Origin: Candidatus Glassbacteria bacterium RIFCSPLOWO2_12_FULL_58_11
Lineage (GTDB): Bacteria; Gemmatimonadota; Glassbacteria; GWA2-58-10
DNA length: 25,736 nucleotides
NCBI GenBank assembly: GCA_001780825.1
Contig: MFIX01000121.1
Span: 13,441 to 39,176 of the forward strand
Direction: 5' to 3'
Shown here in pieces: positions 14,613-21,630 of this stretch (position 1 is its first letter; each line of letters starts with the position of its first letter). The notes below the pieces were generated by a model that was given only the letters and a program-made list of their open reading frames with translations, had not been told where the DNA came from and made no database searches. A program made the translations under genes and the position numbers.

Positions 14613-15401
14613 TTACGGATTCAATCTGGCGCGTGCGGCGGCTGCGGCATCGGAATCGGGAAATTTCTGAATCACTGCCTGGTAATAGGTCTCTCCGCGT
14701 GATTTATCGCCCAGCTTGATCAGGCATTCCCCAATCCGGAACAGCGCATCCGGGTGCAGCCGCGAATCCGGATATTTTGCGGCGATCACACTGTAGCTTT
14801 TGATCGCTTCCTCATATTTCTTCAGCGCCTGGTAGCTGCCCCCGCTGTAAAAATACGCCTCGGCCACGGAGGGAGAATCCGGGTAGCGCTGGAGGAAATC
14901 CGTAAAGCCCTCGATTGCCATCTGGTAATTGGAGGAAGTATAATCCTTGTAAGCCAGATCGAAAACATCCTGCGGGGCGATCTTTTCCGGCCGGCTCTTG
15001 TCCTGCGCCTGGTCTTGAGCGGCGGATGACTTCCGGGAATCGAGGTCACTTTGTAAACGTACCAGGCGGCTGTCTGTATCATTAATTCGCTGCTCGATAA
15101 TCGACAGGCGCTCTTTGAGGGAGCGGAGATCGGCATTTAAATCCGCGTTGAAACCGCCCAGCCCCTCGACCTTAGAACGCAGCAGACTATCGAGCGCGGT
15201 GACCTGATGCTGGAGCTGGCGCTGGTCCTGCTTGAGGCTGAACACCTCCGAGCGCAGAATCTGCATCTGTTCGGTCGCGGCTCCGCCGCAGCCGGCGCTG
15301 AAGGACGCCAGTATTACCGAAAGGAAGGCCGCCAGGCCGAGCCGGAGGTACCGGCCGAAAAGGCTGAGCTCTAAGTCCCGCTCGATCATTGAGTCACGCA
15401 T
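14613..15401 (-). CDS. ybgF: Tol-Pal system protein YbgF/CpoB, lipoprotein form
   Basis: CpoB/YbgF links the Tol-Pal constriction machinery with peptidoglycan synthesis in the periplasm. From the ATG at 15401 the product is 262 residues. It has a hydrophobic segment with lipobox SAGC (Cys38) and a coiled-coil region (about residues 45-120, with QRQLQHQVTALDSLLRSK). The C-terminal TPR domain starts near DVFDLAYKDYTSSNYQMAIE and includes YPDSPSVAEAYFYSGGSYQA. Longer in-frame starts up to 15530 add residues without signal-peptide character and read through the upstream hairpin side. An ATG at 15389 is also possible; neither start has a strong Shine-Dalgarno. The Escherichia coli protein is periplasmic and soluble, so the lipobox is a difference. 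Confidence 0.87.
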   Translation of the reverse strand: MRDSMIERDLELSLFGRYLRLGLAAFLSVILASFSAGCGGAATEQMQILRSEVFSLKQDQRQLQHQVTALDSLLRSKVEGLGGFNADLNADLRSLKERLSIIEQRINDTDSRLVRLQSDLDSRKSSAAQDQAQDKSRPEKIAPQDVFDLAYKDYTSSNYQMAIEGFTDFLQRYPDSPSVAEAYFYSGGSYQALKKYEEAIKSYSVIAAKYPDSRLHPDALFRIGECLIKLGDKSRGETYYQAVIQKFPDSDAAAAARARLNP

Positions 15402-15507
15402 TAAATTGTCCGGACCTGAAGGAATGATCGGATGCCGGCAATTTGGAGCCCAATCGAGGCTGATACGCATGACTGGCGCAGTGCCGGGGCGTGCCCGAGG
15501 CAAGGTT

Positions 15508-15552
15508 ACGGCAAAAGAGGCCCGATTCACTAGGAAGGGCCTCTTTTGCCGT
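15508..15552 (-). terminator. strong inverted repeat between pal and ybgF, probable bidirectional terminator
   Basis: Sixteen bases at 15508-15523 are perfectly complementary to 15537-15552, with a 13-base loop. The arms read AAAAGAGGCCC and GGGCCTCTTTT at their cores, that is an A-tract, a GC stem and a T-tract, the form of a bidirectional intrinsic terminator. The T run is only four long, so some read-through into ybgF is likely. Confidence 0.7.
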
Positions 15553-15603
15553 ATTACTATCTCTCAATCATTTGCTGATTGTAAAGCTTCGCTTGAAACC
15601 AAA

Positions 15604-16134
15604 TCAATTGGTGAAGAATTCGTCTCTTCTGTTCTGGGACCAGCAGGATTCCTGATGATCCTGGCAGACCGGCCGCTCTTCACCCCAGCTCTTGGTTTCG
15701 ATACGACTGCCGGCAACTCCGGAGTCCGTCAAAAACTGCATTGCGGCATTGGCCCGGCGCTCGCCGAGAGCCAGGTTATAAGCCGCGGTGCCGCGCTCAT
15801 CACAGTTGCCCTCGATGCGGATCGTAATATCGGAGTACTCCTTAAGCTTGTCCGCGATCCCCATCAGCACGGTGCGGGCCTCGGGTTTGATCTCGCTTTT
15901 GTCGTAATCGAAGAAAATTTTCATCTCTGCTATTTCACTCTTGGCCCGGGCAAGCTTTTCGGCGCGTTGCCTGGCCCAGATAGCCGTGCTATCGGCCTTT
16001 GCGGGCGGTTCCGGCTTCTTCTCAACAACCGGCGGCGGGGGTGGAGGCGGGGGTGCCACTTCTTTTTTATGACAACCCACAACAGCTATGACCGCGATGA
16101 GCGACAACGGCAGCATTAGATACTTCTTTTTCAC
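15604..16134 (-). CDS. pal: peptidoglycan-associated lipoprotein Pal
   Basis: Pal is an outer-membrane lipoprotein whose OmpA-like domain binds peptidoglycan and which partners TolB. The 176-residue product has a signal peptide ending in VVGC (lipid Cys21) and a proline run (residues about 29-36). The OmpA-like domain includes KIFFDYDKSEIKPEA, the diagnostic IRIEGNCDERGTAAYNLALG, and ERRANAAMQFL. The end, NRRDEFFTN, is slightly degenerate compared with the common NRRVEF. The start is GTG with GGGGGTGATTAA upstream. It has its own consensus promoter and is followed by a strong hairpin, so it may be expressed as a single gene. Confidence 0.95.
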   Translation of the reverse strand: MKKKYLMLPLSLIAVIAVVGCHKKEVAPPPPPPPPVVEKKPEPPAKADSTAIWARQRAEKLARAKSEIAEMKIFFDYDKSEIKPEARTVLMGIADKLKEYSDITIRIEGNCDERGTAAYNLALGERRANAAMQFLTDSGVAGSRIETKSWGEERPVCQDHQESCWSQNRRDEFFTN

Positions 16135-16252
16135 TTAATCACCCCCAAAATTTGAGGTTATAACGGAAAAAGCAGAAAGATGCTGTTCCGCAAAAGAAAC
16201 TATTCGCAGAATTGGCCGGAATGACGCTGAACGACCATTTGACGCATGAATG

Positions 16253-16280
16253 ATTATACACAAAACTCGATCATTGTCAA
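16253..16280 (-). promoter_or_regulatory. consensus sigma-70 promoter for pal
   Basis: On the minus strand there is a perfect TTGACA (16280-16275), a 16-base spacer and a perfect TATAAT (16258-16253). Transcription would begin near 16246, giving a leader of about 110 bases before the pal GTG. It is the closest match to consensus in the window and points to strong constitutive expression of pal. Confidence 0.85.
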
Positions 16281-16402
16281 GATAATTTACTTCTACAAAA
16301 AAATCAAACACTTTTTGCGCACGGCTTTTAGGATGATTCTCAGATTAAGGCTCAGGACAAATATTTTTATCCTTCGCCGGACCTGCCAGGTTCTTTAGGT
16401 TT

Positions 16403-16428
16403 GAGGCGGAAACCAGCCTCGTTTTTTT
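16403..16428 (+). terminator. plus-strand terminator-like hairpin in the pal-tolB gap
   Basis: GAGGC (16403-16407) pairs with GCCTC (16416-16420), with a possible inner GG/CC extension, and is followed by G and seven T residues. Read on the plus strand this is a short intrinsic terminator. However, no plus-strand gene precedes it, because pal and tolB are both on the minus strand. Confidence 0.45.
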
Positions 16429-16585
16429 AAAAAATTGGCATCACTTAGCCCGGATAATCAGGTGAAATTTCAGGTGTCAAAGATCAATCGCACGCCTAGC
16501 GTCCGGGCGGGAAGATTCTCCATCCGGTACAAGCTTATCGCTACAGTGGCACGGCAGGCCATTCACCACCTGCCACCAGGTTAGA

Positions 16586-17962
16586 TCAGCGGCTCATAAA
16601 GGGAGACCAGAAGGGCTCCCGGCCTCCGGTGAAATTCTTGTTCAGCGGCCTCTGGGAGTTGCCGTCCCAGTCCATCGAGTAGATCTCGAAGCGGCCCCTT
16701 CCCCCCCGGCGGTCCGAGGCAAAAACAATGTGCAGGCCGTCGGGGCTCCAGGAGGCGTCGCGGTTTTCGCCATCGGTGGTAAGCTGGATAAAATTGTCGC
16801 CGTTGGTGTCGATAATCGCGATCTGGAAGGCGCTGCCGATCTCGCTGGTCAGCAGGATTTTATCTCCGTAAGGCAGCGGCCGCCAGCGGGGCGAGGTGTT
16901 GCGGCTTTCAAAGGTAAGCCGGCGCACATTGAGGCCGTCCGCGCCCATGATAAAGATGTGGGGATTGCCGGCCCGCGTGCTGGCGAAAGCCAGTTCCTCG
17001 CCGTTGGGCGACCAGGAGGGCTCGAAATCCATTGCAAAACTGAAGGTCAGCCGCTGGGGCTTGGATTCCCCGGGCCGTAGGAAATAGATTTCCTGGTTGC
17101 CGCTGAAACCGCTCGAAAAGGCCAGGAAACCGTTGCGTTCGCACCAGCTTGCCGCCATGTCCACTCCCTTGGCGGCCTGGAGAACACTGATTTTCCGGCT
17201 GGCCACGTCGATCATGTAGAGGTCCGGATCGGTCACCAGGCCGGTAAAGCCGGTAAAGGCGATCCGGGTACCATCCGGATTCCAGGTCGGCAGCTTGGTC
17301 ACCGAATTATTGCCGGTCAAGCGGGCCACCTCGTATCCATCGTAATCGCAGCAAAACACTTCGCTGACCCGCGGAGCGGTCTCCCGGATGAAGGCCATGC
17401 GGGTCGAGGCGATCCCCCGCTCGCCGGTGACATTCAGTACTACATCATCCGAAATACGGTGGGCCTGAATCCGTGGATGCGAAAGATCCAGGACATAGCT
17501 CTTGAGGAAAACCAGGTCCTCCAGCCCCAGGTCGTAGACCCGGATCTCGGCCGTCACATTTTTCTCGACCCGGGCAAACGAGCCGGAGACCAGGTACTCA
17601 GCTCCGGTGGATTGCCAGCCCTTGAAATCCACCGAGCCCTTGGCTGAATTCAGGGCGGCGATACTCAGCTCATCGAGCCTGCGGTTGATCAGATCGAAAC
17701 GCAGCGAATACTCCAGGTCATCCATGACAATTTCCCGGATACTCTGCAAGGATCCGGCGCTGTCCGCCAACCCCGGAGTTTCGACCGGCATGCCGGCAAT
17801 CACTACCTTATATTTATGAATCCGGCTAGAAGTGATCCGGGTATAGATTTCACCGCGCGGAAGCTCGCTGGGAGGGGCCTGGGCGAAGAGCGCCAGGGGA
17901 AGGAAGAGCGCGCCGGAAAGCAGGACGGAACCGAACAGCTTGAGCAAGATACTCCCTTTCAC
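16586..17962 (-). CDS. tolB: Tol-Pal system beta-propeller protein TolB
   Basis: TolB is the periplasmic propeller that binds Pal and is recycled by TolA. The 458-residue protein has a signal peptide (cleavage likely after LFAQA, near residue 29). Next is an N-terminal alpha/beta domain with KVVIAGMP and a DDLEYSLRFDLINR helix. Then come repeated propeller blades with the typical W-x-P-D-G-x-x-I/L-A-F/V motif: TWNPDGTRIAFTG, SWSPNGEELAFASTRAGNPH and SWSPDGLHIVFASDRRGG. The start is GTG, overlapping the preceding TolA-like stop as GTGA, with no separate Shine-Dalgarno, so translation is coupled. It is the last gene of the tolQ-tolR-tolA-like-tolB set. Confidence 0.95.
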   Translation of the reverse strand: MKGSILLKLFGSVLLSGALFLPLALFAQAPPSELPRGEIYTRITSSRIHKYKVVIAGMPVETPGLADSAGSLQSIREIVMDDLEYSLRFDLINRRLDELSIAALNSAKGSVDFKGWQSTGAEYLVSGSFARVEKNVTAEIRVYDLGLEDLVFLKSYVLDLSHPRIQAHRISDDVVLNVTGERGIASTRMAFIRETAPRVSEVFCCDYDGYEVARLTGNNSVTKLPTWNPDGTRIAFTGFTGLVTDPDLYMIDVASRKISVLQAAKGVDMAASWCERNGFLAFSSGFSGNQEIYFLRPGESKPQRLTFSFAMDFEPSWSPNGEELAFASTRAGNPHIFIMGADGLNVRRLTFESRNTSPRWRPLPYGDKILLTSEIGSAFQIAIIDTNGDNFIQLTTDGENRDASWSPDGLHIVFASDRRGGRGRFEIYSMDWDGNSQRPLNKNFTGGREPFWSPFMSR

Positions 17963-18564
17963 ATAGGATTGAAAACGAAATCGATATGGACCGTCAGTTG
18001 CGCATCCGTGTAATCCGGCGGCAGGGGGACCAGTGGGCTGGAATTGACCACCGCGCGCAGGGCGGCCCGGTCGAATGAGGGAATCCCGCTGGATTGCTCC
18101 ACCCGGGAGTCGGTTATCGTGCCATCCCGCAACACCCGGAAATATATGGTCGCCTCGGCCGTTTCGTTGTACGGGTTGCGCCAGTTGCGGCTGATCTTGT
18201 CGATCATCAGCCGCAGATACCAGGGATACTCGAACTGCTCCTCGCTGCGCACGCCGGAAAGGGCCTGGCTGGACTGGCCCTGCTTGTTCGAATTCACCTG
18301 CGGAGCCGTAGTCTTGGCTGTCTCGGCCTCTTTTTTCTTCGGCCTGAGCTTCTTCTTCTGCTCCGGCGGCGGCGGTATGGTCTCCGCCTGGACTTCCGGC
18401 GCGGTCTCCTCGGGCGGGGCCGGCTCCGCCTCCGGCATGGCGATCAATTGCACCTGGTAGACCTGCGGTATATTGATATACCGGATTTCCTTGCTGCAGG
18501 TAGTCCAGAGAGAGAGCATCAGCGCGAAATGGGCTGAGAGCGATATGATAAAGGCTTTGCGCAT
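17959..18564 (-). CDS. TolA/TonB-family energy-transducer protein
   Basis: The protein would link TolQR proton flow to the outer membrane. Its 201 residues comprise an N-terminal membrane anchor with the SxSAHF element (ISLSAHFALMLSLW, compare the SHLS motif of TolA/TonB). A Pro/Glu then Lys-rich spacer follows (residues about 48-95, PEQKKKLRPKKKEAETAK). The C-terminal TonB-type domain includes YPWYLRLMIDKISRNWRNP and FRVLRDGTITDSRVEQSSG. The position between tolR and tolB makes it the functional TolA, although the C-terminal domain looks more TonB-like. The spacer is much shorter than in Escherichia coli TolA. Confidence 0.88.
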   Translation of the reverse strand: MRKAFIISLSAHFALMLSLWTTCSKEIRYINIPQVYQVQLIAMPEAEPAPPEETAPEVQAETIPPPPEQKKKLRPKKKEAETAKTTAPQVNSNKQGQSSQALSGVRSEEQFEYPWYLRLMIDKISRNWRNPYNETAEATIYFRVLRDGTITDSRVEQSSGIPSFDRAALRAVVNSSPLVPLPPDYTDAQLTVHIDFVFNPM

Positions 18565-18610
18565 TTATCCCCGCCGGTAATGAAAGCCGAGGCTTCCAAT
18601 TAGTGTTTTT

Positions 18611-19036
18611 TCAGCGCCTGCGCAGCCCGCCAGATACCGGCTCCGACACCAGGCCGATGGCCTCGAAACCCGCCTGGCGGATCGATCCAATCACCAGCAT
18701 CACTTTACGGTAGGCGATATCCTCATCCGCGCGCACATACACCGCCTTGGTCTTGCTGGTCACATATTGCTGGGCCAGCTTATCGGGTAGGTCCTCTTCG
18801 GCGACCGCCACATCATCCAGGAAAATACCGCGGTCCTTGGAAATAGTGACCACCAGCCCGGAAAAGGTGAACGACTGGGCGACCTGGGTTTTCGGCAGGA
18901 CCACCTCGAGCCCGCCCTGGAACAACGGGGTGGAAATCATAAAAATGATCAGCAGGGTCATGGTCACATCGACCAGCGAGGTGATATTGATCTCGCTCAT
19001 CAGGCGGTCATCGAATTCTTTTTTGAACCTGGGCAT
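18611..19036 (-). CDS. tolR: TolR/ExbD-family biopolymer transport protein
   Basis: TolR forms the proton-conducting motor with TolQ in the inner membrane. The 141-residue product has a short cytoplasmic N-terminus, one membrane helix with the essential Asp in SLVDVTMTLLIIFMIS, then a periplasmic domain starting PLFQGGLEVVLPKT. The helix aspartate is the proton-carrying residue in this family. It lies between tolQ (83 bases upstream) and the TolA-like gene (46 bases downstream). TolR rather than ExbD is chosen on context. Confidence 0.92.
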   Translation of the reverse strand: MPRFKKEFDDRLMSEINITSLVDVTMTLLIIFMISTPLFQGGLEVVLPKTQVAQSFTFSGLVVTISKDRGIFLDDVAVAEEDLPDKLAQQYVTSKTKAVYVRADEDIAYRKVMLVIGSIRQAGFEAIGLVSEPVSGGLRRR

Positions 19037-19119
19037 CGGCTAAATCCGTCATGCGGATAAAGTATTTTTTCTCTTTGCGACAGTGTACTGCCGTGCGGTC
19101 TCAAAAGCCGCGTCCCAGC

Positions 19120-19812
19120 TCAGATATTCAGGCTGCTTTTATAAATTATCCCGGCCAGCTCGAGAGAAAAATTGTTGCAGCGGTCGAGAATCCGGCGCAC
19201 CCGGTTGGAGAGGTAGTTATAGCCGACAACCGCCGGAATCGCCACGAACAGCCCGGCAATCGTAGTGGTCAGAGCATCCGCGATTCCCGGGGCCACCACC
19301 GAGATATTGGCCGATCCTTTGGCCGCGATATCGAGAAAGGCGATCATGATCCCCCAAACCGTTCCCAGCAGACCGAGAAAAGGGCTGATCGTGATGATAA
19401 TGGCCAGAAATACCAGGTAGCTGCGCAGGCCCTCTCCCTCCTCGGCCACGGTGCGCTCGAGAGCCATCAGCAGGCTGTCCCGCATCATGACCGTGGGATC
19501 GAAGGCGGTCTTATGCTCCTCATTCTTGGCGATCAGCCGGCGGAGCTGCCGCACCTCCTGCACCGCGACATTGACCATCGCGGCCACCGGGGAGCGCACC
19601 AATCCCTTGCCGGCCTCCTGGATCTGTTCCAGATCGCGCGCCTTGCGAAAGCGGGACAAAAATAAATCCATCTCGCGCTCGGCCCGCATGATTACCAGCA
19701 TTTTCCGGCCCATGACCATCCAGCTCAGCACGGAAAACAGGCCGAGCAGGATCAGGATAAACTGGGCCTCTGGGCTGGCATAGATCAGCTTGTCGATAAA
19801 CCGGTTGCCCAA
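19120..19812 (-). CDS. tolQ: TolQ/ExbB-family motor protein
   Basis: TolQ surrounds the TolR helix and, with it, uses the proton gradient to drive TolA. The 230-residue product has three membrane helices: one at residues about 15-35, then a pair around FLAIIITISPFLGLLGTVWG and VAPGIADALTTTIAGLFVAI, the latter with the conserved polar Thr residues facing the channel. The start is TTG with AAAGGGGG about 5 bases upstream; an ATG next to it is in another frame. It begins 26 bases after the dehydrogenase gene stop, so it is probably co-transcribed with that gene. Confidence 0.93.
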   Translation of the reverse strand: MGNRFIDKLIYASPEAQFILILLGLFSVLSWMVMGRKMLVIMRAEREMDLFLSRFRKARDLEQIQEAGKGLVRSPVAAMVNVAVQEVRQLRRLIAKNEEHKTAFDPTVMMRDSLLMALERTVAEEGEGLRSYLVFLAIIITISPFLGLLGTVWGIMIAFLDIAAKGSANISVVAPGIADALTTTIAGLFVAIPAVVGYNYLSNRVRRILDRCNNFSLELAGIIYKSSLNI

Positions 19813-19838
19813 CCATGCCCCCTTTCAGGGAAATTTCC

Positions 19839-21140
19839 TTACAGTCCTATAATCTTCTTCGACTTGAGCCCGCGCACGCCGAACGCGTTGCGCGAATCGA
19901 CAATCAGCTTGGCATTCTTGAGAATCATCTTGTAGTCATAGGCGCTGTGGTCGGTGGTAATTACCACACAGTCCGCGCCGGCCACCAGCTTCGGGGTGAG
20001 TCTCTGGCAGGAGAGGATTTTGTGATTCATCCGGAATTCCGGCACGAAGGGGTCGCTGAACTGTACCTCGCTGCCTTTCTGCTGGAGGAGTTTTACCACA
20101 TCCAGGGCCGGGGACTCACGGATATCATCGATGTCTTTCTTGTAGGCGATTCCCAGGACCAGGATCCGCGAGCCCTTGACGCTGCGCTCTACGCTGTTCA
20201 GGGCATCAGCCACCTTGCGCACGACATAGGCCGGCATGCTGGAATTGATCTCGCCGGCCAGCTCGATAAACCGGGCATAGTAATTGAGACTCTTCAGCTT
20301 CCAGGACAGGTAGTGCGGATCGATCGGGATGCAATGTCCGCCCAGGCCGGGTCCGGGCATGAACGGCATGTAGCCGAAAGGCTTGGTCGCCGCGGCCTGG
20401 AGGACCTCCCAGACATTAATCCCCAGGACATCGCACATCAGCGCTACCTCGTTGACCAGGCCGATATTCACCGCCCGGAAGGTGTTTTCGAGCAGCTTGA
20501 CCATTTCCGCCGCATCGGTGCTCGACACCCCGACCACCTTTTCCACGATCGGCGAATAGTAGGCGGTGGCGTGACGCAGGCACTCGGGCGTACAGGCACC
20601 GATTACTTTGGGGGTGTTGCGGATCGAGTAAATTTTGTTTCCCGGGTCCACTCTCTCCGGGCTGAAAGCGAGATAGAAATCCACGCCGGTTTTAAGCCCG
20701 GTCTCCTCCAGCATCGGCCGAATCAGCTCCTCGGTCGTGCCGGGGTAAGTGGTGCTTTCCAGGACGACAAGCTCATCGCGATGAAGATGCTTTTTTATTT
20801 GCTCGCTGGCGGCCAGGATAAAAGAGACATCCGGGTTTTTGGTTTTATTAAGCGGCGTGGGTACGCAAATCGACAGCGCATCGGTGGTCTGGAGCACATC
20901 GAAATCGGTCGTCGCTTTCAGCTTGCCTGCCTTGACCAGCGGTGAGACGATCGCCGGATCTACATCCGGGATATGGCTTCCGCGGTGATTGATCACCTTG
21001 ACTTTCTTCTGGTCGAGATCGATTCCGGTCACGGAAAATCCCGCCAGGGCAAATTCGACCGCCAACGGGAATCCCACATAGCCCATGCCGATAATGGCAA
21101 TTTCGGCCTTGCGCGATTCGATCTTCTGTATTAAATCCAA
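19839..21140 (-). CDS. nucleotide-sugar dehydrogenase, probably UDP-N-acetyl-D-glucosamine 6-dehydrogenase
   Basis: Enzymes of this family oxidise the C6 hydroxyl of a UDP-sugar twice with NAD, giving a uronic acid for surface polysaccharide. The 433 residues show the Rossmann motif IGMGYVGFPLA (about 17-27), CVPTPLN, ESTTYPGTTEE, LAFSPERVDPG, the catalytic GPGLGGHCIPIDP with Cys270, and a C-terminal domain with VLGIAYKKDIDDIRESPA. The ESTTYPGTT and SPERVDPG forms resemble WbpA/WecC-type enzymes acting on UDP-GlcNAc more than UDP-glucose dehydrogenase, but substrate choice is inference. The start is TTG with GAGGTG upstream. It heads a likely unit with tolQ. Confidence 0.88.
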   Translation of the reverse strand: MDLIQKIESRKAEIAIIGMGYVGFPLAVEFALAGFSVTGIDLDQKKVKVINHRGSHIPDVDPAIVSPLVKAGKLKATTDFDVLQTTDALSICVPTPLNKTKNPDVSFILAASEQIKKHLHRDELVVLESTTYPGTTEELIRPMLEETGLKTGVDFYLAFSPERVDPGNKIYSIRNTPKVIGACTPECLRHATAYYSPIVEKVVGVSSTDAAEMVKLLENTFRAVNIGLVNEVALMCDVLGINVWEVLQAAATKPFGYMPFMPGPGLGGHCIPIDPHYLSWKLKSLNYYARFIELAGEINSSMPAYVVRKVADALNSVERSVKGSRILVLGIAYKKDIDDIRESPALDVVKLLQQKGSEVQFSDPFVPEFRMNHKILSCQRLTPKLVAGADCVVITTDHSAYDYKMILKNAKLIVDSRNAFGVRGLKSKKIIGL

Positions 21141-21213
21141 GAGCCACCTCTGAAAGATAGATTTTTATTGGCGCACTGGAAAGGTCATGGAGAAAAGCTT
21201 TATTAAGCCAGAA

Positions 21214-21242
21214 AATTTAATTTTCGACAACTCGCAAGTCAA
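21214..21242 (-). promoter_or_regulatory. probable promoter for the dehydrogenase-tol unit
   Basis: On the minus strand TTGACT (21242-21237) is followed after 17 bases by TAAATT (21219-21214). It lies about 75 bases before the dehydrogenase start, in the AT-rich divergent region shared with rpmB. Confidence 0.45.
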
Positions 21243-21289
21243 TAAAAACCCCCGCCTCGGAAAGTAACTCCCCTTTAATAATAAAATTA

Positions 21290-21318
21290 TTGCGCAATAC
21301 CTGAAAAAATATTATTTT
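21290..21318 (+). promoter_or_regulatory. possible promoter for rpmB
   Basis: TTGCGC (21290-21295), a 17-base spacer and TATTTT (21313-21318) precede the rpmB start by about 30 bases. The -35 is weak, but position and AT-richness fit. Confidence 0.35.
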
Positions 21319-21347
21319 TAGCTTTCTTATTTTTTAACGGAGAATCA

Positions 21348-21560
21348 ATGGCTAAGATATGTGAAATTTGCGGGAAAAAACCGGTCTGCGGCCACTCGGT
21401 ATCCCACGCCAACAACAGGACCCCGCGGCGTTTCTTGCCCAACCTTCAGCGGATCCGGGTCAATGTCGGCGGAGTCAACCGCCGGATGCTGGTCTGCACC
21501 CGCTGCATAAAGGGTGCAAAGGTGGCCAAAGCAGTTGTAAAAGCAGCCGTATCCGCCTGA
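21348..21560 (+). CDS. rpmB: 50S ribosomal protein L28, zinc-binding type
   Basis: bL28 is a small 50S protein near the E site. The 70-residue product has MAKICEICGKKPVCGHSVSH at the start, with NNRTPRRFLPNLQRIRV following. Cys5-Cys8 and Cys50-Cys53 (CEIC and CTRC) form the four-cysteine zinc site of the C+ type; many bacteria also keep a C-minus paralogue under zinc control, which is not seen here. The ATG has CGGAG 7 bases upstream. It is the only plus-strand gene in the window, divergent from the dehydrogenase and convergent with the radical SAM gene. A small CCGGAA/TTCCGG hairpin follows but lacks a T run. Confidence 0.96.
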   Translation: MAKICEICGKKPVCGHSVSHANNRTPRRFLPNLQRIRVNVGGVNRRMLVCTRCIKGAKVAKAVVKAAVSA

Positions 21561-21630
21561 TCCGGAAGCTTTCCGGCTCTTCCCCCCGCCTTTCTGTCCC
21601 GGACATCGCTCCGGGCCATGAAACTGCCGG

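Larger units (their letters stand above)
16135..16585. other. intergenic region between pal and tolB
   Basis: This 451-base gap contains the pal promoter (16253-16280) and about 110 bases of pal leader. A hairpin with a T run points into the plus strand (16403-16428). Near tolB, GGCAGG/CCTGCC (16553-16558 and 16569-16574) form a stem without a T-tract. I find no protein gene. A CACCTGA element occurs twice, 12 bases apart, on the minus strand near 16460-16480. Confidence 0.6.

Noticed and set aside
15402..15530. Longer in-frame start of ybgF at 15530.
   Set aside because: The added 43 residues lack signal-peptide character and place the lipobox far from the N-terminus.
21562..21576. CCGGAA/TTCCGG hairpin after rpmB as an intrinsic terminator.
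   Set aside because: The stem is short with a 3-base loop and there is no T run after it on either strand.
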